64,000 bases of DNA from Sulfitobacter sp. LCG007. Its GTDB lineage: Bacteria > Pseudomonadota > Alphaproteobacteria > Rhodobacterales > Rhodobacteraceae. The stretch's first letter is position 1. Every line of letters begins with the position of its first letter. The position numbers were made by a program, and so were the translations under genes. The stretch spans positions 4,016,317-4,080,316 of the forward strand of contig NZ_CP161805.1 of assembly GCF_040801785.1 (NCBI RefSeq). The letters are read 5' to 3'. The notes beneath the pieces were generated by a model. It was not told where the DNA came from and made no database searches. It saw nothing but the letters and a program-made list of their open reading frames with translations. This document shows positions 17,685 to 25,968 of the stretch, piece after piece.

Positions 17685-19626
17685 GCGGCGTAGGAGAGTC
17701 GGGAAAGACCCTGAGCCCCACATCGTCGAGCAGGCGCTGCCAGACCCAGTAATCGGTGAAATAGCCCGTGTGCCCCCCCGGAGGCACCGGGAGGTTCGCC
17801 ATGACGCCCGTATCCGCATCGATCTGCGTGCCGACGAAATCGTCCGTGCGGAAGATGTTGAACCATCGCGTTCCCGCCGGCATCCGCGTGACCGAGACCT
17901 GAAAGAACTCCTTGAAATAGCGCCGGTAGATATGCGTCACCGGCGAGCCCATGGTGACGAGCGTCACTTTCGGATTGCCGTATTGCTCAAGCAGCGCCTT
18001 CACCTCGGCGTCCTGCAGCATCTGCGTGGCGATCACGGTGCCTTGAGAATGGGACAGCACGGTGACGTATTTCGGAGTGACCGTCTCGAGCCCGTATTTC
18101 ATTACCAGCCGGAAGCGGTTGTTGATGTCATTGCGCTCGCGGAAGTTGCCCTGTCGCTCGGCCGTCTTCGCGCGCCAGCGGCAGCGGTCCTGGATCGCGT
18201 AGGTCACGATATCGCGCACCACCCCAAGCCCGCCGGCAAGGTAGTCCGACAGCTGGTAGATCAGGATCCCGAGCGCGAGGAGACCGAGGGTGAAGACCTT
18301 GTTCCATTCCTCGAGACCCCCGGTGAACCAGTCGCGAACCTCTGCGGTGAAGGCCATGGGGTCGACGGCCAGCGTCACGAGGGCCAGCTGGACCATGAAG
18401 ATGATGGCCAGCGAGAGACCGAGCAGGACGCGCAGACCAGGATTGAGCATGACACGGCCAACGATGTCGGGCCTGGCATAAAGGGTCTGGCGGACCGAAC
18501 GTCGGGCGATCAGGAGGATGACGGCGCCGGCGATCACCAGCAGCAGGCAGGCGGCATTGATGCTCAGCGTCTTCATCGCCGAGCCAAGGTTGTACTCGAA
18601 CAGGTTGAAGAACAGTCCTCCCTGCTCCGGCGCTCCGGTGACGCCTTCGGCCCAGACGATGATCGTGCGCGCGAGAAGCCAAAGGGTCGAGCTGGAGACG
18701 ATCCAGAAGATGATCATCGCCGCGCATATGGCCGGATAGATCACCCGGTGTCCGCCGATGCCGTCCGCGGGCGTCTCGCGGGGGCGCGAGAGCCAGGAGG
18801 CGGGGTAGTTCAGGACCGCCAGCGCGACGGCGATGGTCCAGGAGAAGTTGAGCCCGTGGATGAGCCCGGCGGTGTAGCAATCGAGATCGGGCAGGAAACG
18901 TCCGTCCCCGATGGTCGGCCGCGCGGGGCAGAAGCCGTCCGGCGTCGTGAGTCCGAAGGGAACGGACGCCGCCACGAGCAGGATCGCGACGCCGAAGCCG
19001 GTCATGCCCCTCCCGAAGATGCGCACGAGGTAGGTCCGCGCGGTGATCCAGTAGTAGACGCCGACCCAGAGCGTGACGGCGCCGTGGAAGAGGTAGAAGG
19101 TGGGAACCGAGATGTAATCTCCGACCACATCGCCGGGGAAGAGGTCCATCAGCAGGATGACGACGCCGATCAGCAGCGCGGCGTTCACCGGAGCGATCAG
19201 CCCGTAGAAGACCCAGGTGAAGACATGCACGATTCCGACCGCAGGCAGACCCCGGTTGCTTTCGACATTCTCCATGGCGAGGTAGCCGAGGCCCAGCACC
19301 ACGCGCAGGAGGTCGAAGGCGGTTCGCAGGGGGCCCTTGGGCGCAGTCGACTTGTCGGCCCAGAACACTTCGAGAAAGAGCGCATCGTCCGTATCGCCGG
19401 GGACGGCCTTGCGGACACGCCGCAGGTGAACCGGAAACAGATCGGCCTGGCGTTCGTCCGCGTTGAAACCGTTCTCGACCAGATCGATCACGTCCCGTTC
19501 GATCGCGACGGGGTGTCGTTCATGCGGCGGGATCTCGGCGATGGCCGCCCCCGTGATCGCGTCTATCGTCTCGCCCGCCTTCTGTTCGCCGATGCCATGA
19601 ACGGCAATGATCAGATGATCGCTCAC
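17674..19626 (-). CDS. Membrane-inserted alpha/beta-hydrolase-like protein
   Basis: About 650 residues. The start of an alpha/beta hydrolase is at the extreme N-terminus (DHLIIAVHGIGEQ, His10-Gly13). The nucleophile elbow VTVLSHSQGTVIA comes only at about residue 527, followed by candidate acid (DDFVGTQID) and base (GGHTGYF, about 619). Between them lie eight or nine hydrophobic segments (about residues 120-480), so a hydrolase fold appears split by a membrane domain. GTG 19626 is chosen because AGGGAGGGG lies seven bases upstream; the longer frame to 19662 lacks a ribosome site. The substrate is unknown; a lipid or ester is plausible. Confidence 0.7.
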   Translation of the reverse strand: MSDHLIIAVHGIGEQKAGETIDAITGAAIAEIPPHERHPVAIERDVIDLVENGFNADERQADLFPVHLRRVRKAVPGDTDDALFLEVFWADKSTAPKGPLRTAFDLLRVVLGLGYLAMENVESNRGLPAVGIVHVFTWVFYGLIAPVNAALLIGVVILLMDLFPGDVVGDYISVPTFYLFHGAVTLWVGVYYWITARTYLVRIFGRGMTGFGVAILLVAASVPFGLTTPDGFCPARPTIGDGRFLPDLDCYTAGLIHGLNFSWTIAVALAVLNYPASWLSRPRETPADGIGGHRVIYPAICAAMIIFWIVSSSTLWLLARTIIVWAEGVTGAPEQGGLFFNLFEYNLGSAMKTLSINAACLLLVIAGAVILLIARRSVRQTLYARPDIVGRVMLNPGLRVLLGLSLAIIFMVQLALVTLAVDPMAFTAEVRDWFTGGLEEWNKVFTLGLLALGILIYQLSDYLAGGLGVVRDIVTYAIQDRCRWRAKTAERQGNFRERNDINNRFRLVMKYGLETVTPKYVTVLSHSQGTVIATQMLQDAEVKALLEQYGNPKVTLVTMGSPVTHIYRRYFKEFFQVSVTRMPAGTRWFNIFRTDDFVGTQIDADTGVMANLPVPPGGHTGYFTDYWVWQRLLDDVGLRVFPDSPTPLSR

Positions 19627-19701
19627 GGATGCGCCCCTCCCTCGATCACCCGAGGCTAGCACAACTCTCGCGCGCGGCAGAAGGCGATCGTGCCCGGGAC
19701 T

Positions 19702-21027
19702 TCAGAGATCGCTCAGCGCGAAGCCGACATAGGCGGCGGGCATGATGATCCGGCGCGCCCGCCCCAGCGGAAAACGTGACAGGGGTTTGCGCATCGGTGC
19801 GGGATAAAGATCCGGCTCGGCACCCCCGACGAGCTTTGCCAGAAGCGCGCCCGAAAAACTCGCCATCGCGACGCCATTGCCGTGATAGCACAGACCCGCC
19901 CATAGTCCCGGCGTCCCGGGAACCTCTCCGACGAAGGGCATCATGTCGCGGGCGAGGCCGACGAAGCCGGACCAGCTGTGGGGCGTCTCGACATGGGACC
20001 AGGCCGGAAACATGGCACGGAAATCGCGCAGCACGGCGGCGCGCGCAGCGGTTTCGGCGCCAGCGCCGGTGCGCAGCCCGCCGCGCATTCCGAAAAGGAA
20101 CCGCCGGTCCGGCATGAGCCTGAAGTAATGCAGCAGGGTGCGGGTATCGAAGGCCATCTGATCCGAGGTCCAGCCGGCAGCCTGCAATTCGGCCTCTTCA
20201 AGCGGGCGCGTGACCAGCACCGTGGATTGGGCCGGAATGTATCGCCCGGCAAGCCAGCCCGGCAGATCCTCGGAGGAATATCCATTGGTGGCGACGACGA
20301 CCTGCGATGCCTCCACCTGCGCCGCGCCGGAATGCAGACGGAACCCGCCCGCCGTCGTCTCGATCCGCGCGACGGGGCTGCGGTCGCAGATCTGCGCGCC
20401 CTGCGCCTCGGCGGCGGCGGCGAGGCCCGCAATGTACTTTCGCGGGTTCAGGCCGAAGCCGATGGGAGTCGAGAGGGCTCCCTTGAACGGCCCGGCCATG
20501 CCGAGCCCCTCGAGATCCCGGCGGGTGTGGACTTCGGCGGTCACGCCGTAATTCTCTTCGATCGCGCGGGCGGTGGACTCGAACTCCGCCATGTCCCGCA
20601 TCCGATGCGCAAGCATCGTTTCGCCGTTCGAATGCCGGTCGACGTCGATCCCGAAGCGGCGTGTCAGCGCATCGACCAGTTCCACAGCCGTTTTCTCGGC
20701 GCGGTGCCATTCGAGCCGGGCCTCGCGGCCGAAGTGCCTGTCGATATACGCATCGGAGGCCTTCGAGCCGCCGAGACAGCAGAACCCGCCATTGCGTCCC
20801 GACGCGCCCCAGCCGACATGTTCGGCTTCCAAAACGATGACGCGCGCGCCGCCTTCCGCAAGATGCAGCGCCGCCGAGATGCCGGTGAAGCCGCCGCCTA
20901 TGATGGCCACGTCACATTTCCGCGTCCCTGTCAGCGCCGGGCGCTCCGGCAGCGTGCAGGTCTCGTCCCACCAACAGCCGGCGCGTGGCCCGCCGCCATA
21001 GGCGTAGTCTCCGAAGATGTGCTTCAT
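19702..21027 (-). CDS. FAD-dependent amine/amino-acid oxidoreductase (PuuB/OrdL-like)
   Basis: A 441-residue DAO-family flavoenzyme. The Rossmann motif AIIGGGFTGISAALHLAEGG and the GASGRNGGFCCLGG segment are typical of gamma-glutamylputrescine oxidase and related enzymes. The GLCYHGNGVAMASFSG stretch near the end binds FAD. It is last of a polyamine-import operon (overlapping potI by four bases), which supports oxidation of an imported amine or its gamma-glutamyl derivative. The specific substrate is inferred from context. Confidence 0.85.
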   Translation of the reverse strand: MKHIFGDYAYGGGPRAGCWWDETCTLPERPALTGTRKCDVAIIGGGFTGISAALHLAEGGARVIVLEAEHVGWGASGRNGGFCCLGGSKASDAYIDRHFGREARLEWHRAEKTAVELVDALTRRFGIDVDRHSNGETMLAHRMRDMAEFESTARAIEENYGVTAEVHTRRDLEGLGMAGPFKGALSTPIGFGLNPRKYIAGLAAAAEAQGAQICDRSPVARIETTAGGFRLHSGAAQVEASQVVVATNGYSSEDLPGWLAGRYIPAQSTVLVTRPLEEAELQAAGWTSDQMAFDTRTLLHYFRLMPDRRFLFGMRGGLRTGAGAETAARAAVLRDFRAMFPAWSHVETPHSWSGFVGLARDMMPFVGEVPGTPGLWAGLCYHGNGVAMASFSGALLAKLVGGAEPDLYPAPMRKPLSRFPLGRARRIIMPAAYVGFALSDL

Positions 21028-21842
21028 TGTGCCCGTGCTGCGGCCTGTTCATCCTGCTGCTGGCGCAGCGCATTGCGCTTGGTGATCAGCGATGCGGCGA
21101 CGACACCGACGGTCACGATCCCGATCATGAGCGTCGACAGCGCGTTGATCTCGGGCGAAACGCCGAGGCGCACCGCCGAGAAGATCTTGATCGGGAGTGT
21201 CGTGGACGAGGGGCCGGCGGTGAAGCTCGCGATCACGAGATCGTCGAGCGAAAGCGTGAAGGCAAGCAGCCAGCCCGAGATCACGGCGGGTGCGATGATC
21301 GGCAGCGTCACCAGCCGGAAAGCCTCGAAATGCGAGCAGCCGAGGTCGAGCGCGGCCTCCTCGAGCGATTCATCGAAGCTCATCAGCCGCGAGGACACCA
21401 CGACCGAGACGTAACACATGGCGAAGGTCGTGTGGGCCAGCACGATGGTCGTCACACCCCTGTCCAGACCGATGCCGATGAAGAGCAGAAGCAGGGACAG
21501 GCCGGTTATGACCTCGGGCATCACGAGCGGCGCGTAGATCATGCCCGAGAAGACGGTGCGCCCCGGAAAGCGCCCCTCGCGCACGAGGACATAGGCCGCC
21601 ATCGTGCCGAGGATCGTCGCCAGCGTGGAAGAGGTGACGGCAACGCGCAACGTGACCCAGGCGGCGTCGAGGAAGGCGTCGTTCTGCAGCAATTCGCCGT
21701 ACCACTTGGTCGAAAAGCCCGCCCAGACCGTCACCAGCTTGGATTCGTTGAAGGAAAAGATGATCAGTATGACCATCGGCAGGTAGAGGAACGCGAACCC
21801 CAGGGTCAGGGACGTGACGTTGAACCAGCTCAGCCTGTTCAT
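21024..21842 (-). CDS. potI: Polyamine ABC transporter permease
   Basis: A 272-residue inner-membrane permease with six predicted helices. The EAA-type loop EEAALDLGCSHFEAFRLVTLPIIAPAV contacts the ATPase. The start at 21842 is set by the ATGA overlap with potH. Gene order F-G-H-I matches the E. coli putrescine importer. The open frame continues upstream in the potH region but that part is not coding. Confidence 0.9.
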   Translation of the reverse strand: MNRLSWFNVTSLTLGFAFLYLPMVILIIFSFNESKLVTVWAGFSTKWYGELLQNDAFLDAAWVTLRVAVTSSTLATILGTMAAYVLVREGRFPGRTVFSGMIYAPLVMPEVITGLSLLLLFIGIGLDRGVTTIVLAHTTFAMCYVSVVVSSRLMSFDESLEEAALDLGCSHFEAFRLVTLPIIAPAVISGWLLAFTLSLDDLVIASFTAGPSSTTLPIKIFSAVRLGVSPEINALSTLMIGIVTVGVVAASLITKRNALRQQQDEQAAARAQ

Positions 21843-22714
21843 GACTCGGCCTCCGCCTGGCGCTGCTGGTTGCGCTGGAAGAGGATGATCGGGACGATGA
21901 GGATCAGCAGCAGCACGACCGCCACGGCGGAGGCGACGGGCCAGTCGCGGTTGTTGAAGAACTCCTCCCAGAGGACCTTGCCGATCATCAGCGTGCCCGA
22001 CCCGCCCAGCAGCGACGGGATCACGAATTCCCCCAGCGCGGGGATGAAGACGAGGAAGCAGCCCGCGATGATGCCGTTGCGCGACATCGGCACGGTCACG
22101 AGCCAGAAGGCGGACAGGCGCGAACAGCCCAGATCTTCTGCCGCTTCGATCAGGGATTCGTCCATCCTGTCGAGCGCCGAGTAGATCGGCAGGATCATGA
22201 AGGGCAGGTAGGCGTAGACGATGCCGATATAGACCGCGACGGTGGTGTTCAGGATGATGAGGGGCTGATCGATGATCCCGACCCACAGCAGGAGCTGGTT
22301 CAGGAAGCCTTCCTGGCTCAGGATGCCCATCCAGGCGTAGATGCGGATCAGGAACGAGGTCCAGAACGGCAGGATCACCAGCATCATGAGCGTCGCGCGC
22401 CATTCCTCGGGGGCGCGGGACATGCCGTAGGCGACGGGATACCCCACGAGCAGCGTCAGCAAGGTCGAGATGAAGGCGATGCGCAGACTGCTGAGATAGG
22501 CCTTCCAGTAAAGGTCGTCGGTGGTCAGGAAGGTGAAGTTCTCGAAATCGAGCGCCTTGACGAATTCGCCGATCCCGTCGTTCAGCGTGGGCGTATAGGG
22601 CGGAATGGACAGCGCCACGTCCGAGAGCGATATCTTCAGGACGATGATGAAAGGGATCAGGAACAGCGCCAGCAGCCAGGCGTAGGGGATCGCGATGAGG
22701 GCAAAGCGTCTCAT
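21839..22714 (-). CDS. potH: Polyamine ABC transporter permease
   Basis: A 291-residue permease with six membrane segments, partner of PotI. The EAA loop EAAEDLGCSRLSAFWLVTVPM is present. It starts 37 bases after the ATPase gene and overlaps potI by four bases. The N-terminal helix LIAIPYAWLLALFLIPFIIVL and the periplasmic loop before residue 85 follow the PotH layout. Confidence 0.9.
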   Translation of the reverse strand: MRRFALIAIPYAWLLALFLIPFIIVLKISLSDVALSIPPYTPTLNDGIGEFVKALDFENFTFLTTDDLYWKAYLSSLRIAFISTLLTLLVGYPVAYGMSRAPEEWRATLMMLVILPFWTSFLIRIYAWMGILSQEGFLNQLLLWVGIIDQPLIILNTTVAVYIGIVYAYLPFMILPIYSALDRMDESLIEAAEDLGCSRLSAFWLVTVPMSRNGIIAGCFLVFIPALGEFVIPSLLGGSGTLMIGKVLWEEFFNNRDWPVASAVAVVLLLILIVPIILFQRNQQRQAEAES

Positions 22715-22751
22715 GCGCCGAGTCCTGAGCGCGATGTGGCGCGGGCGGGCA

Positions 22752-23879
22752 TCATTGATCCAGCAGCACGGCGGCCGTGCCCGACCAGGAAACCCAGACC
22801 TGATCTTCCCAGGTGAAGGTCCGGCGCGAGATGCGGCGCGTGTTGGCCGTCTGTGCCTTCAGGATCTTTCCGCCCGGAATTTCCACATGGTAGGTCGAGA
22901 CGTTGCCCAGATAGGCGATGTCGTGGACACGTCCGCGGACCGCGTTCGCCGCGCCTTCCGGGCGATCGGCGCTGATGGCGATCTTCTCGGGCCGGATCGC
23001 CAGATGGCATTCCTGCCCTTCGGAAAGGGGCCTGTCCGACGCTGCCCTGAACGGTGTCTGCCCCTCGGCCCATCGGATTTCGTACTCTTCGGGACCGACC
23101 GGATGGGCGGTGCCGTCGATGATGTTCACCTCGCCGATGAAGTCCGCCACATAGACGGATTCAGGCATCTCGTAGATCCGGTCGGGCGTCGCGACCTGAA
23201 TGATGCGCCCTTCGTCCATCACCGCAACGCGGCTTGCGACGGTCATCGCCTCTTCCTGGTCATGGGTCACGATCACGAAGGTGGTGCCGGTCTTTTCCTG
23301 GATGTCCATCAGCTCGAACTGGGTCGCCTGCCGCAGCTTGGCATCGAGTGCGCCCAGAGGTTCGTCCAGCAGCAGGAGCTTGGGCGCCTTCGCGAGAGAG
23401 CGGGCCAGCGCCACGCGCTGGCGCTGGCCGCCCGAGATCTGGTGCGGCTTGCGCTGCGCGAACTTCTCGAGCCGGGTCAGCTTGAGCATCTCCTGAACCC
23501 GGTCGTGGATGTCGTTTTTGGGCATCTTGCCCCGGCGTAGTCCGAAGGCGATGTTTTCGTAGACCGTCAGGTGCGGGAACAGCGCGTAGGACTGGAACAT
23601 CATGTTCACCGCGCGCTTGTTCGGCGGGACCGGCGCGATGTCCTGACCGGCCAGCTCGATCACGCCCTCGGTCGGGGTCTCGAAACCCGCAAGCATGCGC
23701 ATCATCGTCGTCTTGCCGCAGCCCGAGGGGCCGAGCAGGGCGAAGAATTCCCTCTGGTAGATATCCAGCGTCAGGTCGTCGATCGCGGTGAAGTCGCCGA
23801 AGCGCTTGGTAACGTTCCTGAAGCGGATCAGTGGCTTTTCGCCGGGATCGTTCCAGGGTTCAAATACGGTCTGGTTCAA
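22752..23879 (-). CDS. potG: Polyamine ABC transporter ATPase
   Basis: A 375-residue ATPase with Walker A GPSGCGKTT, signature ISGGQRQRVALARSL, Walker B LLLLDEPLGALD and a C-terminal TOBE domain (from about residue 285). It energises the PotH-PotI permease. A GC-rich hairpin lies between it and the upstream binding-protein gene, which would lower its expression relative to the receptor. Confidence 0.92.
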   Translation of the reverse strand: MNQTVFEPWNDPGEKPLIRFRNVTKRFGDFTAIDDLTLDIYQREFFALLGPSGCGKTTMMRMLAGFETPTEGVIELAGQDIAPVPPNKRAVNMMFQSYALFPHLTVYENIAFGLRRGKMPKNDIHDRVQEMLKLTRLEKFAQRKPHQISGGQRQRVALARSLAKAPKLLLLDEPLGALDAKLRQATQFELMDIQEKTGTTFVIVTHDQEEAMTVASRVAVMDEGRIIQVATPDRIYEMPESVYVADFIGEVNIIDGTAHPVGPEEYEIRWAEGQTPFRAASDRPLSEGQECHLAIRPEKIAISADRPEGAANAVRGRVHDIAYLGNVSTYHVEIPGGKILKAQTANTRRISRRTFTWEDQVWVSWSGTAAVLLDQ

Positions 23880-23921
23880 GTCAAATCCTCGCAGCCCTCA
23901 TGCGCCGGGCCGAAACCGAAG

Positions 23922-23946
23922 GGGGCGGAGCCTGTGGCCCCGCCCC
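23922..23946 (-). promoter_or_regulatory. Intercistronic hairpin between potF and potG
   Basis: On the minus-strand transcript, an 11-bp stem with one G-U pair (complement of 23936-23946 pairing with that of 23922-23932) closes a three-base loop. No U-run follows, so full termination is unlikely. It probably stabilises the upstream binding-protein message or causes partial termination. Confidence 0.6.
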
Positions 23947-23957
23947 GGTTTGCCGTG

Positions 23958-25040
23958 TCAGGTGCCGGATTTGACCTTGGTCCAAAGCCGGGTGACCGTA
24001 CGCTGGACCTTGGGCTCGTAGGGCGTGACCGTGTAGAGGTTTTCGAGCGTAGCCTCATCGGGATAGATCGCGGTGTCTCCGATCACGTCCTCTGCGAGGA
24101 ATTCCTGCGAGGCCTTGTTGCCGTTGGCGTAGTAGACGTAGTTCGACGCCGCCGCCATGTTCTCGGGATCCATGATGAAGTTCAGGAACTTGTGGGCCGC
24201 TTCCGGATGCGGCGCGTCCACCGGGATCGCCATCTGATCGAACCACATCAGCGCGCCTTCCTTCGGAGCGTGATAGGCGATCTCGACACCGTTGTCGGCT
24301 TCCGCCGCCCGGTCGCGCGCCTGAAGGATGTCCCCGGACCAGCCGAAGGCCACACAGATGTCGCCGTTGGCCAAGCCGTTGATATATTCCGAGCTGTTGA
24401 ACTTCTGCACGTAGGGACGCACTGCCATCAGCACTTCCTCGGCCTTGGCGATCACGTCCGGGTCATGGCTGTCGGGATCCTCACCGATGTATTTCAGCGC
24501 GGCGGGGATCATCTCGGTCGGGGCGTCGAGGAAATGCACGCCGCACTGGCTCAGCTTTTCCATGTTCGCGGGATCGAAGACCAGCGCCAGCGAGTCGACC
24601 GGGGCGTCCTCGCCCAGCACTTCCGCGACCTTGCCGACATTCACGCCATTGCCGGTCGTTCCCCACATGTAGTTGATCGAGTAGTCGTTGCCGGGATCGT
24701 ATTGCTCGGTCCGCGAGGTGATCACGTCCCACATGTTGGACAGGTTCGGAAGGGCTTCCTTGTCAAGTTTCTGAAAGGCGCCCGCCGCAATCTGGCGTTG
24801 CAGGAAGGTGCCCGTCGGCACCACCACGTCATAGCCCGACCCGCCGGCAAGCATCTTGGTCTCGAGGACCTCGTTGCTGTCGAAGACGTCGTAGATCAGG
24901 TCGATGCCGGTCTCGGTCTCGAATTTCTCGAGAAGCGATTCGTCGATGTAGTCGGACCAGTTGTAGACCCGGACTTCCTCGGCCATCGCCGTTCCGGTGG
25001 CGAGCGCGCATGCGGCGGCGCTCAGCAGTAGCTTGTTCAT
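23958..25040 (-). CDS. potF: Polyamine-binding periplasmic protein
   Basis: A 360-residue extracellular binding protein. The signal peptide MNKLLLSAAACALATGTAMA is visible, then EEVRVYNWSDYIDESLL, the characteristic start of PotF/PotD proteins. ATG 25040 has GGGGAGAAA upstream. It is first in the potFGHI-oxidase operon and diverges from the gntR gene across a 152-base region with a probable operator. Confidence 0.92.
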   Translation of the reverse strand: MNKLLLSAAACALATGTAMAEEVRVYNWSDYIDESLLEKFETETGIDLIYDVFDSNEVLETKMLAGGSGYDVVVPTGTFLQRQIAAGAFQKLDKEALPNLSNMWDVITSRTEQYDPGNDYSINYMWGTTGNGVNVGKVAEVLGEDAPVDSLALVFDPANMEKLSQCGVHFLDAPTEMIPAALKYIGEDPDSHDPDVIAKAEEVLMAVRPYVQKFNSSEYINGLANGDICVAFGWSGDILQARDRAAEADNGVEIAYHAPKEGALMWFDQMAIPVDAPHPEAAHKFLNFIMDPENMAAASNYVYYANGNKASQEFLAEDVIGDTAIYPDEATLENLYTVTPYEPKVQRTVTRLWTKVKSGT

Positions 25041-25083
25041 GTGTTTCTCCCCAGTGAAAGCGGCCGGTTTCGTCCGACTTCCG

Positions 25084-25095
25084 ATAATTTGATCA
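25084..25095. promoter_or_regulatory. Candidate GntR/FCD operator (copy 1, upstream of potF)
   Basis: ATAATTTGATCA, containing TTGATCAA (25089-25096), a perfect 8-bp palindrome. The same 12 bases recur at 25902-25913 before the aminotransferase gene. It lies 44 bases upstream of the potF start codon and about 100 upstream of gntR, so one site could control both divergent promoters. Confidence 0.6.
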
Positions 25096-25192
25096 AGTTT
25101 TGCCTCTTCGGGCAAGATGCCTTATGGTTTCATGCAGACCAGACCTGTGCAAGCCGTGTGCTCAAACCCTTCCGCCTATCCGAGTAGTGCCG

Positions 25193-25885
25193 ATGCAATT
25201 GCTTAGAAATGCGGCGAATGCCGCCGGTGATGCCCAGAGCAAGACAACCGCCCATCAGGCGGTCTACGAGGATCTGCGTGGCAGGATCCTTTTCGGGGAT
25301 CTGGCGCCCGGTCAGGCCGTCACCATCCAGGGTATCGTCGCGGAGCTCGACGCCGGGATGACCCCCGTGCGCGAGGCGATTCGCCGCCTCATATCGGACG
25401 GTGCGCTGGCGATGCTCGGGAACCGCCGCGTCTGCGTTCCGGAACTCACGCCGTCAGGCGTGGACCAGCTCGATTTCATGCGCCAGAGTCTGGAACCGAG
25501 GCTTGCGCAACTGGCCGCCGCCCGGATCGGTGCCGCGAGCCTCAAGGACCTGCGCGAGCTCGATGACCATCTCGACCGGGCGATCGCGCGCGGCGACATC
25601 CCCGGATACCTCACCTGGAATTACCGGTTCCACGCAGCGATCTATGCCGCGGCGGACGCGCCGATCCTGACCGAGACGGTCGATCGGCTGTGGCTGAGGT
25701 TCGGTCCGTCGCTGCGCGTCGTCTGCGGGCGCTACGGGACGCTCAACCTTCCCGACAAACACGCCGACCTTCTGGGCGCCCTCAAATCGGGCGATGGCGA
25801 GGGCGCGGCGCGGGCGATGGCGGAGGACGTGCATCAGGGGATGCGTCAGATCCGGGAGGCGCTTGTTCCGATTGCTCCCGAGTGA
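25193..25885 (+). CDS. GntR-family transcriptional regulator (FCD-type)
   Basis: A 230-residue regulator. The N-terminal winged helix (AVYEDLRGRILFGDLAPG, then MTPVREAIRRLISDGAL as recognition region, about residues 20-80) is followed by an all-alpha FCD ligand domain. ATG 25193 is taken as the start; GTG 25187 is an alternative. It sits between the polyamine import operon and the aminotransferase, and near-identical candidate operators occur before both, so it probably represses both until an amine or metabolite binds. Confidence 0.88.
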   Translation: MQLLRNAANAAGDAQSKTTAHQAVYEDLRGRILFGDLAPGQAVTIQGIVAELDAGMTPVREAIRRLISDGALAMLGNRRVCVPELTPSGVDQLDFMRQSLEPRLAQLAAARIGAASLKDLRELDDHLDRAIARGDIPGYLTWNYRFHAAIYAAADAPILTETVDRLWLRFGPSLRVVCGRYGTLNLPDKHADLLGALKSGDGEGAARAMAEDVHQGMRQIREALVPIAPE

Positions 25886-25890
25886 TTCGA

Positions 25891-25919
25891 TTGACCCCTT
25901 TATAATTTGATCATATTCT
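25891..25919 (+). promoter_or_regulatory. Aminotransferase promoter with embedded GntR operator (copy 2)
   Basis: TTGACC at 25891-25896 and TATTCT at 25914-25919 form a sigma-70-like promoter with a 17-base spacer. The 12-base element ATAATTTGATCA (25902-25913), identical to that upstream of potF, fills most of the spacer, the place where a bound repressor would block RNA polymerase. Confidence 0.55.
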
Positions 25920-25968
25920 TGCGCTATCCGGCCAGGGGCCGTCGACATCCCGGAAAGACAGGGCAAAA

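Noticed and set aside
17770..19659. A 629-codon plus-strand frame opposite the membrane hydrolase
   Set aside because: The translation is almost all charged residues (Arg, Asp, Glu, His) in low-complexity runs. The minus strand has hydrolase motifs, membrane helices and a strong ribosome site.
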